This document shows positions 27,319-37,813 of a stretch of 49,245 bases of DNA, piece after piece. The notes beneath the pieces are model-generated. The model worked only from the letters and a program-made list of their open reading frames with translations. It ran no database searches and was not told the DNA's origin. A program made the position numbers and the translations under genes. Source of the DNA: Yinghuangia elevatio (lineage in GTDB: Bacteria > Actinomycetota > Actinomycetes > Streptomycetales > Streptomycetaceae). The stretch's first letter is position 1. The number at the start of each line of letters is the position of its first letter. The DNA is taken from contig NZ_JBEZFP010000060.1 of assembly GCF_040649515.1 (NCBI RefSeq), positions 1-49,245 of the forward strand. Reading direction: 5' to 3'.

Positions 27319-28078
27319 CAGCGTGACCCGCGACCGGGCGTTCGAAGGCCGGATCTGCGTGGTCACGGGCGGCACCAGGGGCATCGGGCACGCCACCGCC
27401 TCGGCACTCGCCGAGCAGGGCGCCACCGTCGTGCTGACCGGGCGCGACGAGGCGGCCGCGAAGGAACGCGCCGCCGAACTGGCCGCACAGCACGGCACCG
27501 TGGTGGCCGGCCACGCGCTCGACGTCACCGATTCGGCCCAGGTCCGCGCGTTTTTCACCGGAACGGCCCGCGAATACGGCGCCGTCGACTGCCTCGTCGC
27601 CAATGCAGGGGCGATGGAGGACGCGCTTGTCGGCATGATGCGCGACGAGCACATCTCCCGCATGCTCGACACCAACGTCGTCGGCACCATCACGTGCCTC
27701 CAGGCGGCGGCCCGCGTCATGATGCGCAAGCGCACCGGCTCGATCGTGCTGCTGGCGTCCATCGTCGGCGAGCGCGGCAGCGCCGGGCAGAGCGTGTACG
27801 CGGCGTCCAAGGGCGCCGTCACCGCCCTCACCAAGTCGACCGCGAAGGAACTCGGGCGCCACGGCATCCGGGTGAACGCGGTCGCCCCCGGCATGATCCG
27901 CACCGACCTGATCGCGAACGTCCCCGACGAGGTGGTGGAACGGCGTACCGCCGACACCGCGCTCGGCCGCGTGGGGACCCCGGAGGACGTCGCCCGCGCG
28001 ATCCGCTTCCTGTGCGGTACCGACGCCGAATTCGTCACCGGACAGATCCTGGGGGTCGACGGAGGCATGGTCCTGTGA
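27311..28078 (+). CDS. 3-oxoacyl-ACP reductase-like SDR (FabG family)
   Basis: A 255-residue classical short-chain dehydrogenase with cofactor motif TGGTRGIG near the N terminus, NAG in LVANAGAMED, a catalytic serine in LLASIVGERG and Y-A-A-S-K. The IRVNAVAPGMIRTD segment and the C-terminal TGQILGVDGGMVL are typical of FabG. With the ACP gene directly before it, reduction of a 3-oxoacyl-ACP to (R)-3-hydroxyacyl-ACP is the natural reading, and that is what LpxA-type transferases use. The GTG start at 27311 lies inside the ACP gene. Its TGA overlaps the next start by four bases. Confidence 0.88.
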   Translation: MTDSVTRDRAFEGRICVVTGGTRGIGHATASALAEQGATVVLTGRDEAAAKERAAELAAQHGTVVAGHALDVTDSAQVRAFFTGTAREYGAVDCLVANAGAMEDALVGMMRDEHISRMLDTNVVGTITCLQAAARVMMRKRTGSIVLLASIVGERGSAGQSVYAASKGAVTALTKSTAKELGRHGIRVNAVAPGMIRTDLIANVPDEVVERRTADTALGRVGTPEDVARAIRFLCGTDAEFVTGQILGVDGGMVL

Positions 28079-29559
28079 CGAACGCGTCCGGCCCGGCCTC
28101 GCCCGGCACCTCCGACTCCGCCCAAGGCCCCGCGGAGGGGGCCGCCGACCCCGCGTCCGGCGGCACGCTCGCGGACCTCCTCGTCCACCCGGGCGTGACC
28201 CTCGTCGACGGGACCGACGGCAGCCGCCTCACCGGCGCGGACCTGCGCGCCCGGATCGACGAGGCCGCCGACCGCCTCGCCGGCCTGCCGGACGGCATCG
28301 TCTTCGCGCCGACCGGCCAGGACGTGCCCGGCATCCTCGGCTACCTCGGCGCGCTCTCCGCCGGGCGTGCCGTCCTGCTGCTCGACCCCGCGCTCGACCG
28401 CACCGCGCTCGAGGCGCTCATCGCCCGGTTCCGCCCGGCCGCCGTCACCGGCGCCGACGGGCCCACCCCGACCGGCTACCGCGCGGCGGTCGGCACCGGC
28501 TTCGTCCGCAAGGACGCCGACAGCGCGGGCGTGCACCCCGACCTCGCGGTGCTGCTGACCACCAGCGGCTCGACCGGCAACCCCAAGCTGGTCCGCCTCT
28601 CGCGCGGCGCCGTGCTGGCGAACGCGCGCTCGATCGCCACCGCGCTGGACCTCGGCCCCGCCGAGGTCGCGCCCACCAGCCTGCCGCTGCACTACAGCTA
28701 CGGCCTGTCCGTGCTCAACAGCCACCTCGTCGTCGGGGCAACCCTCCTCGTCGACGCGAACGGCGTTCTGTCCCGCACCTTCTGGGAAGCGGTCGACGAG
28801 CACCAGGCCACCAGCTTCGCCGGCGTGCCGTACCACTACGAGATGCTGCGCCGCATCGGCTTCGCGCCCGCCGAGCACCCCGCGCTGCGCACCCTGACCC
28901 AGGCCGGCGGACGCCTGCGCGGCACGCTCGTCAAGGACTTCGCGGCCCGCATGGACGAGGTCGGCGGCCGCCTCGTGGTGATGTACGGCCAGACCGAGGC
29001 CACCGCGCGCATGGCCGTACTGCCGCCCGAGCGCCTCGCGGACAAGCTCGGCACCGCCGGACAGGCCATCCCCGGCGGCGAGTTCACCATCCGCCCGCTC
29101 GACGACGACGGCCCCGAGGACCCCGAGGGCATCGGCGAGGTCGTCTACACCGGGCCGAACGTCATGATGGGCTACGCCGAGTCCGAGGACGACCTCGCCC
29201 GCGGCGACGACCTCGGCGGCGTCCTGGCCACCGGCGACCTCGGCCGTCTCGACGACGAGGGATTCCTGACCATCACCGGGCGCCTCAAGCGCATCGGCAA
29301 GGTCTTCGGCACGCGCGTCAGCCTCGACGACCTCGAGGACATGCTGCGCGTGCACGGAGTCGCCGCCGCGGTCCCCGGCGACGACCGCATCATCGTGTGG
29401 CTCGAAGGCGCCGACAAGGACGGCTGCCGGGCGGCCGGCCGGGCGCTCGCCGAGCGGCTGCGCGTCCACTCCTCGGGCTTCGACGTGCGCACCGTGCCCG
29501 CGCTGCCGCTGCTGGCCAGCGGCAAAATCGACTACCGCGCACTGGAGGCTGGGGTATGA
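28075..29559 (+). CDS. Acyl-AMP ligase (ANL superfamily), probably loads the ACP
   Basis: The 494-residue adenylating enzyme shows the usual core motifs: LTTSGSTGNPKL (A3), MYGQTEATARM (A5), ATGDLGRLDDEGF (A7), GRLKRIGKVFGTRVSLDDLE (A8 hinge) and PLLASGKIDYRAL with the catalytic lysine K484 (A10). The first 90 residues are shorter and more diverged than in acyl-CoA synthetases. It should activate a carboxylic acid as the adenylate and pass it to CoA or the neighbouring ACP; which acid is unknown. The GTG at 28075 overlaps the previous stop (GTGA), and the stop overlaps the LuxE-like start (ATGA). Confidence 0.85.
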   Translation: MTNASGPASPGTSDSAQGPAEGAADPASGGTLADLLVHPGVTLVDGTDGSRLTGADLRARIDEAADRLAGLPDGIVFAPTGQDVPGILGYLGALSAGRAVLLLDPALDRTALEALIARFRPAAVTGADGPTPTGYRAAVGTGFVRKDADSAGVHPDLAVLLTTSGSTGNPKLVRLSRGAVLANARSIATALDLGPAEVAPTSLPLHYSYGLSVLNSHLVVGATLLVDANGVLSRTFWEAVDEHQATSFAGVPYHYEMLRRIGFAPAEHPALRTLTQAGGRLRGTLVKDFAARMDEVGGRLVVMYGQTEATARMAVLPPERLADKLGTAGQAIPGGEFTIRPLDDDGPEDPEGIGEVVYTGPNVMMGYAESEDDLARGDDLGGVLATGDLGRLDDEGFLTITGRLKRIGKVFGTRVSLDDLEDMLRVHGVAAAVPGDDRIIVWLEGADKDGCRAAGRALAERLRVHSSGFDVRTVPALPLLASGKIDYRALEAGV

Positions 29560-30656
29560 CCGGCGCCGCAGCGGACTTCGTCTTCGGACGCACGCAGGCC
29601 GAGCGCGAGAGCGTCCTGCTGCCCGAGCTCCTGGCCCTGACCGAGCACCACCGGGCCAACTGCGAGCCGTACGACCGCATCCTGTCCGCACTCGACGTGC
29701 CGTCCGGCCGCGCCGCCGACCGCATCGCCGACCTGCCCTGGCTGCCGGTCCGGCTGTTCAAGCACCACGACCTGGCCAGCGTGCCGCGCGAGGAGATCTT
29801 CAAGACCCTCACGTCGTCGGGCACCACCGGCGCCGAGGTCTCGCGCATCTACCTCGACAAGGAAGCGGCCGGAAACCAGGTCCGCGCGCTTAGCCGGACG
29901 CTCCAGGCGGTGCTGGGCAAGCAGCGGCTGCCGATGCTCATGGTCGACAGCTCCGGCCTCGTCAAGAACCGGCTGTCGTTCTCCGCGCGCGGCGCGGGCG
30001 TGCTGGGCATGGCCGGGTTCGGCCGCAACCACGCCTACGCGCTGGACGCCGAGGAGCGGCCCGACCCGGACGCGATCGCGAAGTTCCTGACCGCGTACGG
30101 GGACAAGCCGTTCCTGATCTTCGGCTTCACTTTCATGGTGTGGCAGTACCTGTACGAGGTCTCTGTCGAACACGGCTTCGACCTGTCGAACGGCATCCTC
30201 GTGCACTCCGGCGGCTGGAAGAAGCTCGCCGACCGCGCGGTGGACAACGCCACCTTCCGCGCCCGGTTCGCCGCCGACACCGGACTCACGCGCATCCACA
30301 ACTACTACGGCATGGTCGAGCAGATCGGCACCGTGTTCGTCGAGGGCCCGGAGGGCGACGCCCTGTACTGCCCGGACTTCGCCGACATCGTGGTGCGCGA
30401 CCCGGAGACCTGGGCCGAGCAGCCGATCGGCACGCCCGGTGTGATCGAGGTCGTCAGCTCGCTGCCGCGCTCGTACCCGGGACACGTGCTGCTGACCGAG
30501 GACCTGGGCGTCGTGCACGGCATCGACGACGGCCACTGGCCGGGCAAGCGGTTCTCCGTACTCGGGCGCCTCCCGCGCGCCGAGGCGCGGGGCTGCAGCG
30601 ACACGTTCTCGGCACCGCAGGACGTGCCGGAACCGCAAGGGGTGCAGGCCGCATGA
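29556..30656 (+). CDS. LuxE-like acyl-protein synthetase
   Basis: The 366-residue protein belongs to the LuxE family (PF04443-type), adenylating enzymes that activate a fatty acid and hold it on a cysteine before reduction by LuxC. Visible marks are the ATP loop TLTSSGTTGAEVSR, FGFTFMVWQYLYE, NGILVHSGGWKKL, NYYGMVEQIGTVF and a cysteine near the C terminus, C347 in RGCSDTF, where LuxE carries its acyl-accepting cysteine. It is followed, with a 4-base ATGA overlap, by the LuxC-like gene, as the lux pair cooperates in bioluminescent bacteria. There is no luciferase here, so the product is not for light. CTGGAGG precedes the ATG. Confidence 0.85.
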   Translation: MTGAAADFVFGRTQAERESVLLPELLALTEHHRANCEPYDRILSALDVPSGRAADRIADLPWLPVRLFKHHDLASVPREEIFKTLTSSGTTGAEVSRIYLDKEAAGNQVRALSRTLQAVLGKQRLPMLMVDSSGLVKNRLSFSARGAGVLGMAGFGRNHAYALDAEERPDPDAIAKFLTAYGDKPFLIFGFTFMVWQYLYEVSVEHGFDLSNGILVHSGGWKKLADRAVDNATFRARFAADTGLTRIHNYYGMVEQIGTVFVEGPEGDALYCPDFADIVVRDPETWAEQPIGTPGVIEVVSSLPRSYPGHVLLTEDLGVVHGIDDGHWPGKRFSVLGRLPRAEARGCSDTFSAPQDVPEPQGVQAA

Positions 30657-31927
30657 TGATCAGACAGCGCTTCCCGCAGGGGCCGCCGCGCGCGCTCCCC
30701 GACCTCCTCGCGGAGGTCGACGCGGAGGTCCCGGACGGTCCGCTGGTCGTGGGGGACCCGCGCATCGTCGACTTCCTCACCGCCTTCGGCCGTACGCTCC
30801 TCGACCCCGCGCTGGTCCGCCGCCACCCCGAACTGGCGCCGCTGGGCTTCTTCCTGCGCCGCGGCGAACTGGCCGCGCAGCTCACCCGGCTGAACGACCC
30901 GGGAGTCGGCGTCGGCGCGCACACCAAGATCCTGCGCTTCCCGCGCGGCCTGATCTTCCACGTCCCACCGGCCAACGTCGACACGATCTTCGTGTACGCC
31001 TGGGCGCTCGCCGCCCTCACCGGCAACCGCAACATCGTGCGCATCTCGCCGCGTTCGGGTGCCGCCGCCGAAGTGATCCTGGAGCGCCTGGGCACCGCCC
31101 TCGCGGACGCCCACCCGGCAGTCGCGGCGACCCAGCGGATGATCACGTACGACCGCGACGACCGCATGACCGAGGCCCTGTCGGCGGCCTGCGACCTGCG
31201 TGTCGTGTGGGGCGGCGACCAGTCGGTGCACGCCGTGCGCCGCGCCCCGCTGGCCCCCGCGGCCCGCGACCTGACCTTCCCCGACCGCGCGTCGTTCGCG
31301 GTCGTGTCGGCCGCCGCGTGGCTGCGCGCGACCCCGCAGGACCGCGACAAGGCGGTGCTGGACCTCTACAACGACAGCTACTGGTTCGACCAGGCCGCGT
31401 GCGCCTCGCCGCGCGCGCTGTACTGGGTCGGGGCAGATGCCGCCGCCGACGAGGCGCGCCGCGACCTGTTCACCCGCCTGGAGGCACTGCTGGCCTCGCG
31501 CGGCGAACTGCCCGACCCGGCGATGGCGGTGCACAAGCGCGTGGCGGCGTACGGCGAGGCGGCCCAGGGCCGCGCGTCCTCGCTCGGCTTCGCGGCCGGC
31601 GACGCGCTCGCCGTCCTGGAGCTCGCGCGCCCGCTGGACGTGCCGCGCGGCTGGCTGGGCGCCGGCGCGTTCCCCACGGCGACCGTCGCCCGGCTCACGG
31701 ACCTCGTCCCGATGCTCGGCCGGAAGGACCAGACGCTGAGCCACTACGGGTTCGACGCCGACGAGCTGGCCGAGTTCGCCGCGGCCGTCGCGGGCCGCGG
31801 GATCGACCGCATCGTGCCCTTCGGGTCGGCGCTGTCGTTCGCCCCTATATGGGACGGCTACGACCTGCCGCGCGAGTTCACCCGGATCACCACACTCGGC
31901 ACCGCTCCCACTCAGGCGCGGCGGTGA
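30653..31927 (+). CDS. LuxC-like acyl (CoA/protein) reductase
   Basis: A 424-residue member of the LuxC branch of the aldehyde dehydrogenase superfamily. LuxC takes the acyl group from LuxE or CoA onto a cysteine and reduces it with NADPH to the aldehyde. The nucleophile is C250 in FDQAACASP, the typical LuxC setting; HVPPANVDTIFVYAW and GNRNIVRISPRSG belong to the cofactor-binding half. Substrate chain length cannot be read. The ATG at 30653 overlaps the LuxE-like stop (ATGA). Its own stop overlaps the flippase-like start (GTGA). Together with LuxE this gives the cluster a way to make an acyl aldehyde. Confidence 0.85.
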   Translation: MMIRQRFPQGPPRALPDLLAEVDAEVPDGPLVVGDPRIVDFLTAFGRTLLDPALVRRHPELAPLGFFLRRGELAAQLTRLNDPGVGVGAHTKILRFPRGLIFHVPPANVDTIFVYAWALAALTGNRNIVRISPRSGAAAEVILERLGTALADAHPAVAATQRMITYDRDDRMTEALSAACDLRVVWGGDQSVHAVRRAPLAPAARDLTFPDRASFAVVSAAAWLRATPQDRDKAVLDLYNDSYWFDQAACASPRALYWVGADAAADEARRDLFTRLEALLASRGELPDPAMAVHKRVAAYGEAAQGRASSLGFAAGDALAVLELARPLDVPRGWLGAGAFPTATVARLTDLVPMLGRKDQTLSHYGFDADELAEFAAAVAGRGIDRIVPFGSALSFAPIWDGYDLPREFTRITTLGTAPTQARR

Positions 31928-33006
31928 CCAGCACGGCGACGGAACCCGTCGCGACCCCGGATTCCACGGCCAAGGTGTGGATGCGCAGAGCCGCGCGGCT
32001 CATCGCGATCATGCGCCCCTTCCTGCTTCTGCTGGCCATCGGCGGCATCGCGTACATGGCGTACAGCCACTGGGGCGAGGTCAGCGACACGCTGAGCAAG
32101 ATGCCGTGGTACGGCGTCGCGGCGAGCGGGATCTCGCTGCTGCTGGGCATGACGTTCGGCTGGCTGACCTGGCAGACCCTGGTCGACAGCATGGGCCGCC
32201 CGACCGGATACGCGGTGGGCGCGCGCATCATGCTGGTCAGCCAGCTCGGCAAGTACCTGCCCGGCTCCGTCTGGGCGTACGTCCTCCAACTCGAACTCGG
32301 CCGCAAGGCCAAGGTGTCGCGTGCCCGGCTGTTCACCGCGACGCTGATGTACGTCGCGGTCTCGTCGATCATCTCGCTGGTCCTCGGCCTGATGGCGCTG
32401 CCGCTGCTGCTCGACGAGACTCCGCAGGCGGCGTGGGTCTTCCTCCTGGTGCCGGTGGGCCTGGTGTGGCTGCACCCGCGGATGCTCGCCAAGTCGGGCG
32501 AGTTCGTCCTCAAGCTGCTGCGCCGCCCGCCCGTCACGCTGCGCCTGACCTGGCCGCTGGTCGCCAAGCTGACCGGTCTGACGGTCCTGTCGTACGCGTT
32601 CCTCGGCCTGCACCTGTGGCTGCTCGCGAAGTCCGTGTCGTCCGCCGACCTGTCGATGGTCATGCTGTGCGTGGGCGCGATCGCGGTCGGCCTGACCCTG
32701 GGCGTGGTGGCGTTCATCCTGCCGTCCGGTGCGGGCGTGCGCGAGCTGGTCATCGTCGCCGCGCTGGCGTCCACGATGCCGCGCGGCGAGGCGGTCGCCC
32801 TCGCGCTGGTGTCGCGGCTCATGTTCACCGTCGCCGACGTGGTGTCCGCCGGTGTCGCGGCGCTGTTTGGACGCCGTGCGCTCAGCCGCACGGAGCGGGA
32901 CGCGGCGGCGGCCGCCGGACCGGTGGACGCCGGTTCCGCGCCCAAGGCGGCGGCCGGCGTTTCCTCGGGATCCGGCACGGCGAACGAGCCGCCCGCGCGC
33001 GACTGA
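31924..33006 (+). CDS. UPF0104 / AglD-MprF-type membrane protein, possible lipid flippase
   Basis: The 360-residue protein has about eight membrane helices and the two hallmark segments of the lysylphosphatidylglycerol-synthase membrane region: SQLGKYLPGSVW in the middle and FILPSGAGVRELV towards the end. This region in MprF flips lipids, and related stand-alone proteins occur beside polysaccharide and glycolipid genes. The MprF aminoacyl-transferase domain is absent. The GTG at 31924 overlaps the LuxC-like stop. The C-terminal 50 residues are an Ala/Ser/Pro-rich tail. Transport of the cluster's glycolipid intermediate across the membrane is a fair inference. Confidence 0.8.
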   Translation: MTSTATEPVATPDSTAKVWMRRAARLIAIMRPFLLLLAIGGIAYMAYSHWGEVSDTLSKMPWYGVAASGISLLLGMTFGWLTWQTLVDSMGRPTGYAVGARIMLVSQLGKYLPGSVWAYVLQLELGRKAKVSRARLFTATLMYVAVSSIISLVLGLMALPLLLDETPQAAWVFLLVPVGLVWLHPRMLAKSGEFVLKLLRRPPVTLRLTWPLVAKLTGLTVLSYAFLGLHLWLLAKSVSSADLSMVMLCVGAIAVGLTLGVVAFILPSGAGVRELVIVAALASTMPRGEAVALALVSRLMFTVADVVSAGVAALFGRRALSRTERDAAAAAGPVDAGSAPKAAAGVSSGSGTANEPPARD

Positions 33007-33078
33007 CACGCCGCGGGTCACCGGAGCCAGGCCCCGCGCACCGGCCCCACCACCGCAGAGACTTCAAGGAGCACGTTG

Positions 33079-35181
33079 ATGCTGATGTCGGCCGGCAAGC
33101 GCTTCCCCGCGGAGCAGTGGGGTACGGTGCGTCGGATCTGGCTGAAGCAGCCGTACGCCGTCCGCGTCGTGGAGCTGCTGGCCCTGGCGTGGCTGCTGCC
33201 GCTGGCGACCCACGCGGTCAAGGCGGACGCCCTGCTGCTCTTGGTGATGCTCCTGGTCACCTCGTCGCTGCTGCGGGCCGGCGGGACCCTGCTGGACCGG
33301 CTGATGATCGGCGCCGCCCTGCTGGCCGGCACCCTGCTGTCCTCCGGCCTGGTGTTCTCGGTCTGGCCGTGGGGCCTGGAGCCGGTGCCGGTCGCCGGCT
33401 TCATCCTGTCGGTGCTGGTCATCGCCGGCGCCGCGGCCAAGCGCACGCCGAGCCTGCCGCTGCGCCTGCGCGGCTCCGACCTGATGGTGGTCGGCGCGGC
33501 GGTGGCGGCCTGGCTGGTCGTCGCCTGGCCGGCCCTCGGCAGGGGCTTCAAGTGGAACCTGGCGTACTTCTCGATGAACTCCACCGGGGACCGCATCCGC
33601 CACTACACGATGTTCGACGCGATCCACACCACGGGCGGGTTCACGTTCATCAACCCGGATCAGGCCAAGCCCTTCCTGGACTCGGGTTTCGCGGAGAACT
33701 ACCCGAACGGCGCCGCGTACCTCTACTCGTTCCTCGACATCTTCCTGCGCTCCGACGTCGACAGCGGCACGAACACCGGCGCCTTCCAGCGCTACTTCTG
33801 GTACGCCACGACCGGCTACGCGATCCTCGTGCTGGCCGTCGTGTGGGGCGCGCGCTGGGTCGCGGGCCCGGCCGTCGCCGGATGGCGGCGCGGTCTGACG
33901 CTCGGCGTGGTCGGCGGCTTCATGTGCTCCGGCATCATGATCTGGCTGGTCTGGTCGGGCTTCGACTCGGAGCTGATCGGCCTGGTCTTCCTGGTCATGG
34001 GCACCGCGGTCCTGGTCCGGTACCCCAACCGACCGCGCGAGCAGGTACTCCTGTTCACGATGGCCATCGTCGGCGTGGCGTTCTCGTATCCGCTCTTCCT
34101 GCCGGTCATGGGTGTGGGCGCGGTCGGAGCCCTGTGGCTGTTCCGGGCCCGTCTCCTGAACAAGTGGACGTTCATCGTCGCGGCCGCGGTGTCCCCGCTG
34201 GCCCTGATCCCGGCGCTGGCGCCCTACCTGTTCGGCACCCTCAACCCGTCCGAGCACCTGCTCGTGCCCGGGTTCGCCGAGCTGACCTCGCGCCGCATGC
34301 TGGCCGCCGTCGCCGTCGTGCTGATCATCGCGTACGTCTTCGGCAAGGCGCGCCGCTCGATCTCGAACCGCGCCATGGCCTGGCAGCTGTTCACGGTGGG
34401 TTCCGCGATGGTCCTGGTGACGGTGTACCAGCACCTGAAGACCGGCGCGAACTCGTACTACAGCGAGAAGTACGTGCACGCCGGGGTGCTGTTCGCCTGC
34501 CTGGCGGTCGGTCCGGCGATGCTCCTGCTCAACGTGCCGCGCGTGAAGCTCGCACTCGGCCACCGGCAGCGGCGCGCCGTCTCCGGGGTCGCCGTCGTGG
34601 CGGCGGCCCTCGCCGGGGTGCTGGCGACCGGGGCGATCGCGTGGAACAAGCCCGTCATGGTGGCCGGGCGCCCGGCGTACGACACCACGTGGGGCGCGGT
34701 CTGGATGGCCGGTAAGCCGCAGACCCAGACGCCGATCGCGCGCGAACTGCGCACCATGTACAACGCCGGCCTCATCGGCGACGGAAAGCCGACGCTCGTC
34801 ATCGTCGGGTGGCCGTGGGGCAACGTGATCGCCAACCTGGAACTGGGGGCGATCAACCACCACCTCGGCCTGACGATGAAGATCGGCGAAGAGCTGCCCA
34901 AGCGGGGCGGCGAGAAGGAAGTCTTCACGTATTGGGCGGCCGCCCAGCGCTGGGTGGACAACCTGGAGACGTACATCCGGCAGACCGACCGCGAGCTGCG
35001 CATCGTGACGTTCGAGCCGCACGTGGCCACGCGCCTCCAGGCGGCAGTGGACCAGACTCCCGGCAGCAAGGTTGAAATCGTCTGGCTGGCGGACAAGTAC
35101 GGCACCCGGGGCGTGATCCCGGCGCCGGCACCCCCGCCGCCGCCCGCACCGGCTCCGGTTCCGGCACCGGTCAAGAGGTAG
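33079..35181 (+). CDS. Large polytopic membrane protein, possible GT-C-type glycosyltransferase
   Basis: A 700-residue protein with a membrane part of about 12 helices (to about residue 520), a soluble C-terminal domain with a Rossmann-like start (PTLVIVGWPWGNVIANLELG) and a Pro/Ala-rich tail. A long outer loop after the fourth or fifth helix (MNSTGDRIRHYTMFDAIHT... and ENYPNGAAYLYSFLD) resembles the acidic-residue loop of GT-C transferases that use polyprenyl-phosphate sugars, but I do not recognise a specific family. ATG 33079 is chosen, with AAGGA nine bases upstream; a TTG directly before it is possible. It follows the flippase-like gene by 72 bases and is the last gene of the accessory cluster. 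Confidence 0.7.
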   Translation: MLMSAGKRFPAEQWGTVRRIWLKQPYAVRVVELLALAWLLPLATHAVKADALLLLVMLLVTSSLLRAGGTLLDRLMIGAALLAGTLLSSGLVFSVWPWGLEPVPVAGFILSVLVIAGAAAKRTPSLPLRLRGSDLMVVGAAVAAWLVVAWPALGRGFKWNLAYFSMNSTGDRIRHYTMFDAIHTTGGFTFINPDQAKPFLDSGFAENYPNGAAYLYSFLDIFLRSDVDSGTNTGAFQRYFWYATTGYAILVLAVVWGARWVAGPAVAGWRRGLTLGVVGGFMCSGIMIWLVWSGFDSELIGLVFLVMGTAVLVRYPNRPREQVLLFTMAIVGVAFSYPLFLPVMGVGAVGALWLFRARLLNKWTFIVAAAVSPLALIPALAPYLFGTLNPSEHLLVPGFAELTSRRMLAAVAVVLIIAYVFGKARRSISNRAMAWQLFTVGSAMVLVTVYQHLKTGANSYYSEKYVHAGVLFACLAVGPAMLLLNVPRVKLALGHRQRRAVSGVAVVAAALAGVLATGAIAWNKPVMVAGRPAYDTTWGAVWMAGKPQTQTPIARELRTMYNAGLIGDGKPTLVIVGWPWGNVIANLELGAINHHLGLTMKIGEELPKRGGEKEVFTYWAAAQRWVDNLETYIRQTDRELRIVTFEPHVATRLQAAVDQTPGSKVEIVWLADKYGTRGVIPAPAPPPPPAPAPVPAPVKR

Positions 35182-35311
35182 TCGGCGAAGGTGTTCGGCG
35201 GGCGCCGGGCGCGGGGATGATCCGCACTCGGCGTCGGCGTACGCGCCTGCTGCCGCACCGGCTCGCGCGCCGCCCTCCGGCGACGCAGTCCGGGAAGGTT
35301 CGGGCAGGCGT

Positions 35312-35317
35312 TAGGCT
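35312..35317 (+). promoter_or_regulatory. Possible -10 element for the radical SAM gene
   Basis: TAGGCT matches the HrdB -10 consensus and lies 49 bases before the ATG at 35367. No good -35 is visible. The 185-base gap between the cluster and this gene contains no other clear signal. Confidence 0.3.
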
Positions 35318-35366
35318 GGGAGGCTGTTCCCCCATCTCTCACCCCGCCCCCGCCGGAGGCTGCGCC

Positions 35367-37289
<1,923 letters not shown>

Positions 37290-37313
37290 CGCACGGTCGG
37301 GTTGCGCGGGGGA

Positions 37314-37709
37314 TCAGACCGAGAAGCTGTTCACCTTGGTCGGGGTCACGCGGACGACCACGCGGGCGATCTCGTCGGGCTCCGGCGGCGGGGCCTCGCC
37401 CAGGTACCTCAGCGAGAGCGCGAGCGGCAGCTCCTTCGCCGGGTCCGGGACGATCTCGGCGGTGCCCCGGAGCTCGACCGAGTGGTACGGGTTCTCCAGG
37501 TCGAAGACCGTGACGCTGACACGGGGGTCGCGGCGCAGGTTGCGTACCTTCGCCCGGCCCTCGGTCGCGGAGAACACGAGCGTGTCGCCGTCGCGCTGGT
37601 ACCAGACCACCGAGGCCTGAGGGCCGCCGTCGGCGGTGAGGGTCGACACGGTCGCGAAGTTCTTGCCGTCGAGCAGCTTGCGTGTCGGCTCGTCGAGGTT
37701 CGTGGACAT
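37314..37709 (-). CDS. PPOX-class FMN/F420-dependent oxidoreductase
   Basis: The 131-residue split-barrel protein matches small pyridoxamine-oxidase-like flavin or F420 enzymes abundant in actinomycetes: LLDGKNFATVSTLTADGGPQ, VWYQRDGDTLVFSA and KVRNLRRDPRVSVTV. The arginine/lysine cluster KVRNLRRDPR contacts the cofactor phosphate in the family. Substrate unknown. The ATG at 37709 has GGGAGC upstream and gives MSTNLDEPTRKLL, a typical start; a longer frame to 37787 is less likely. It is divergent from an HxlR regulator, which probably controls it, and convergent with the radical SAM gene. Confidence 0.85.
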   Translation of the reverse strand: MSTNLDEPTRKLLDGKNFATVSTLTADGGPQASVVWYQRDGDTLVFSATEGRAKVRNLRRDPRVSVTVFDLENPYHSVELRGTAEIVPDPAKELPLALSLRYLGEAPPPEPDEIARVVVRVTPTKVNSFSV

Positions 37710-37765
37710 GGTGCTCCCGCTTCCGTTGGTGCGATTCGCGCGCCCCTTGGGGCACTTCTTGTTAC

Positions 37766-37794
37766 GGCCCCCATCTTGGGTGACCATGGGGGCC
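37766..37794. promoter_or_regulatory. Inverted repeat, candidate HxlR operator
   Basis: Perfect 9-bp arms GGCCCCCAT (37766-37774) and ATGGGGGCC (37786-37794) with 11 bases between, in the 104-base region between the divergent oxidoreductase and regulator genes. A second small palindrome, GCCCCTTGGGGC, is at 37742-37753. Either could bind the HxlR protein. Confidence 0.5.
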
Positions 37795-37813
37795 GGCGGA
37801 AGGAGGCACTTTC

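Noticed and set aside
29556..31927. Reading the LuxE/LuxC genes as part of a bioluminescence operon
   Set aside because: No luxA, luxB or luxD homologue in the window, and the context is glycolipid-like.
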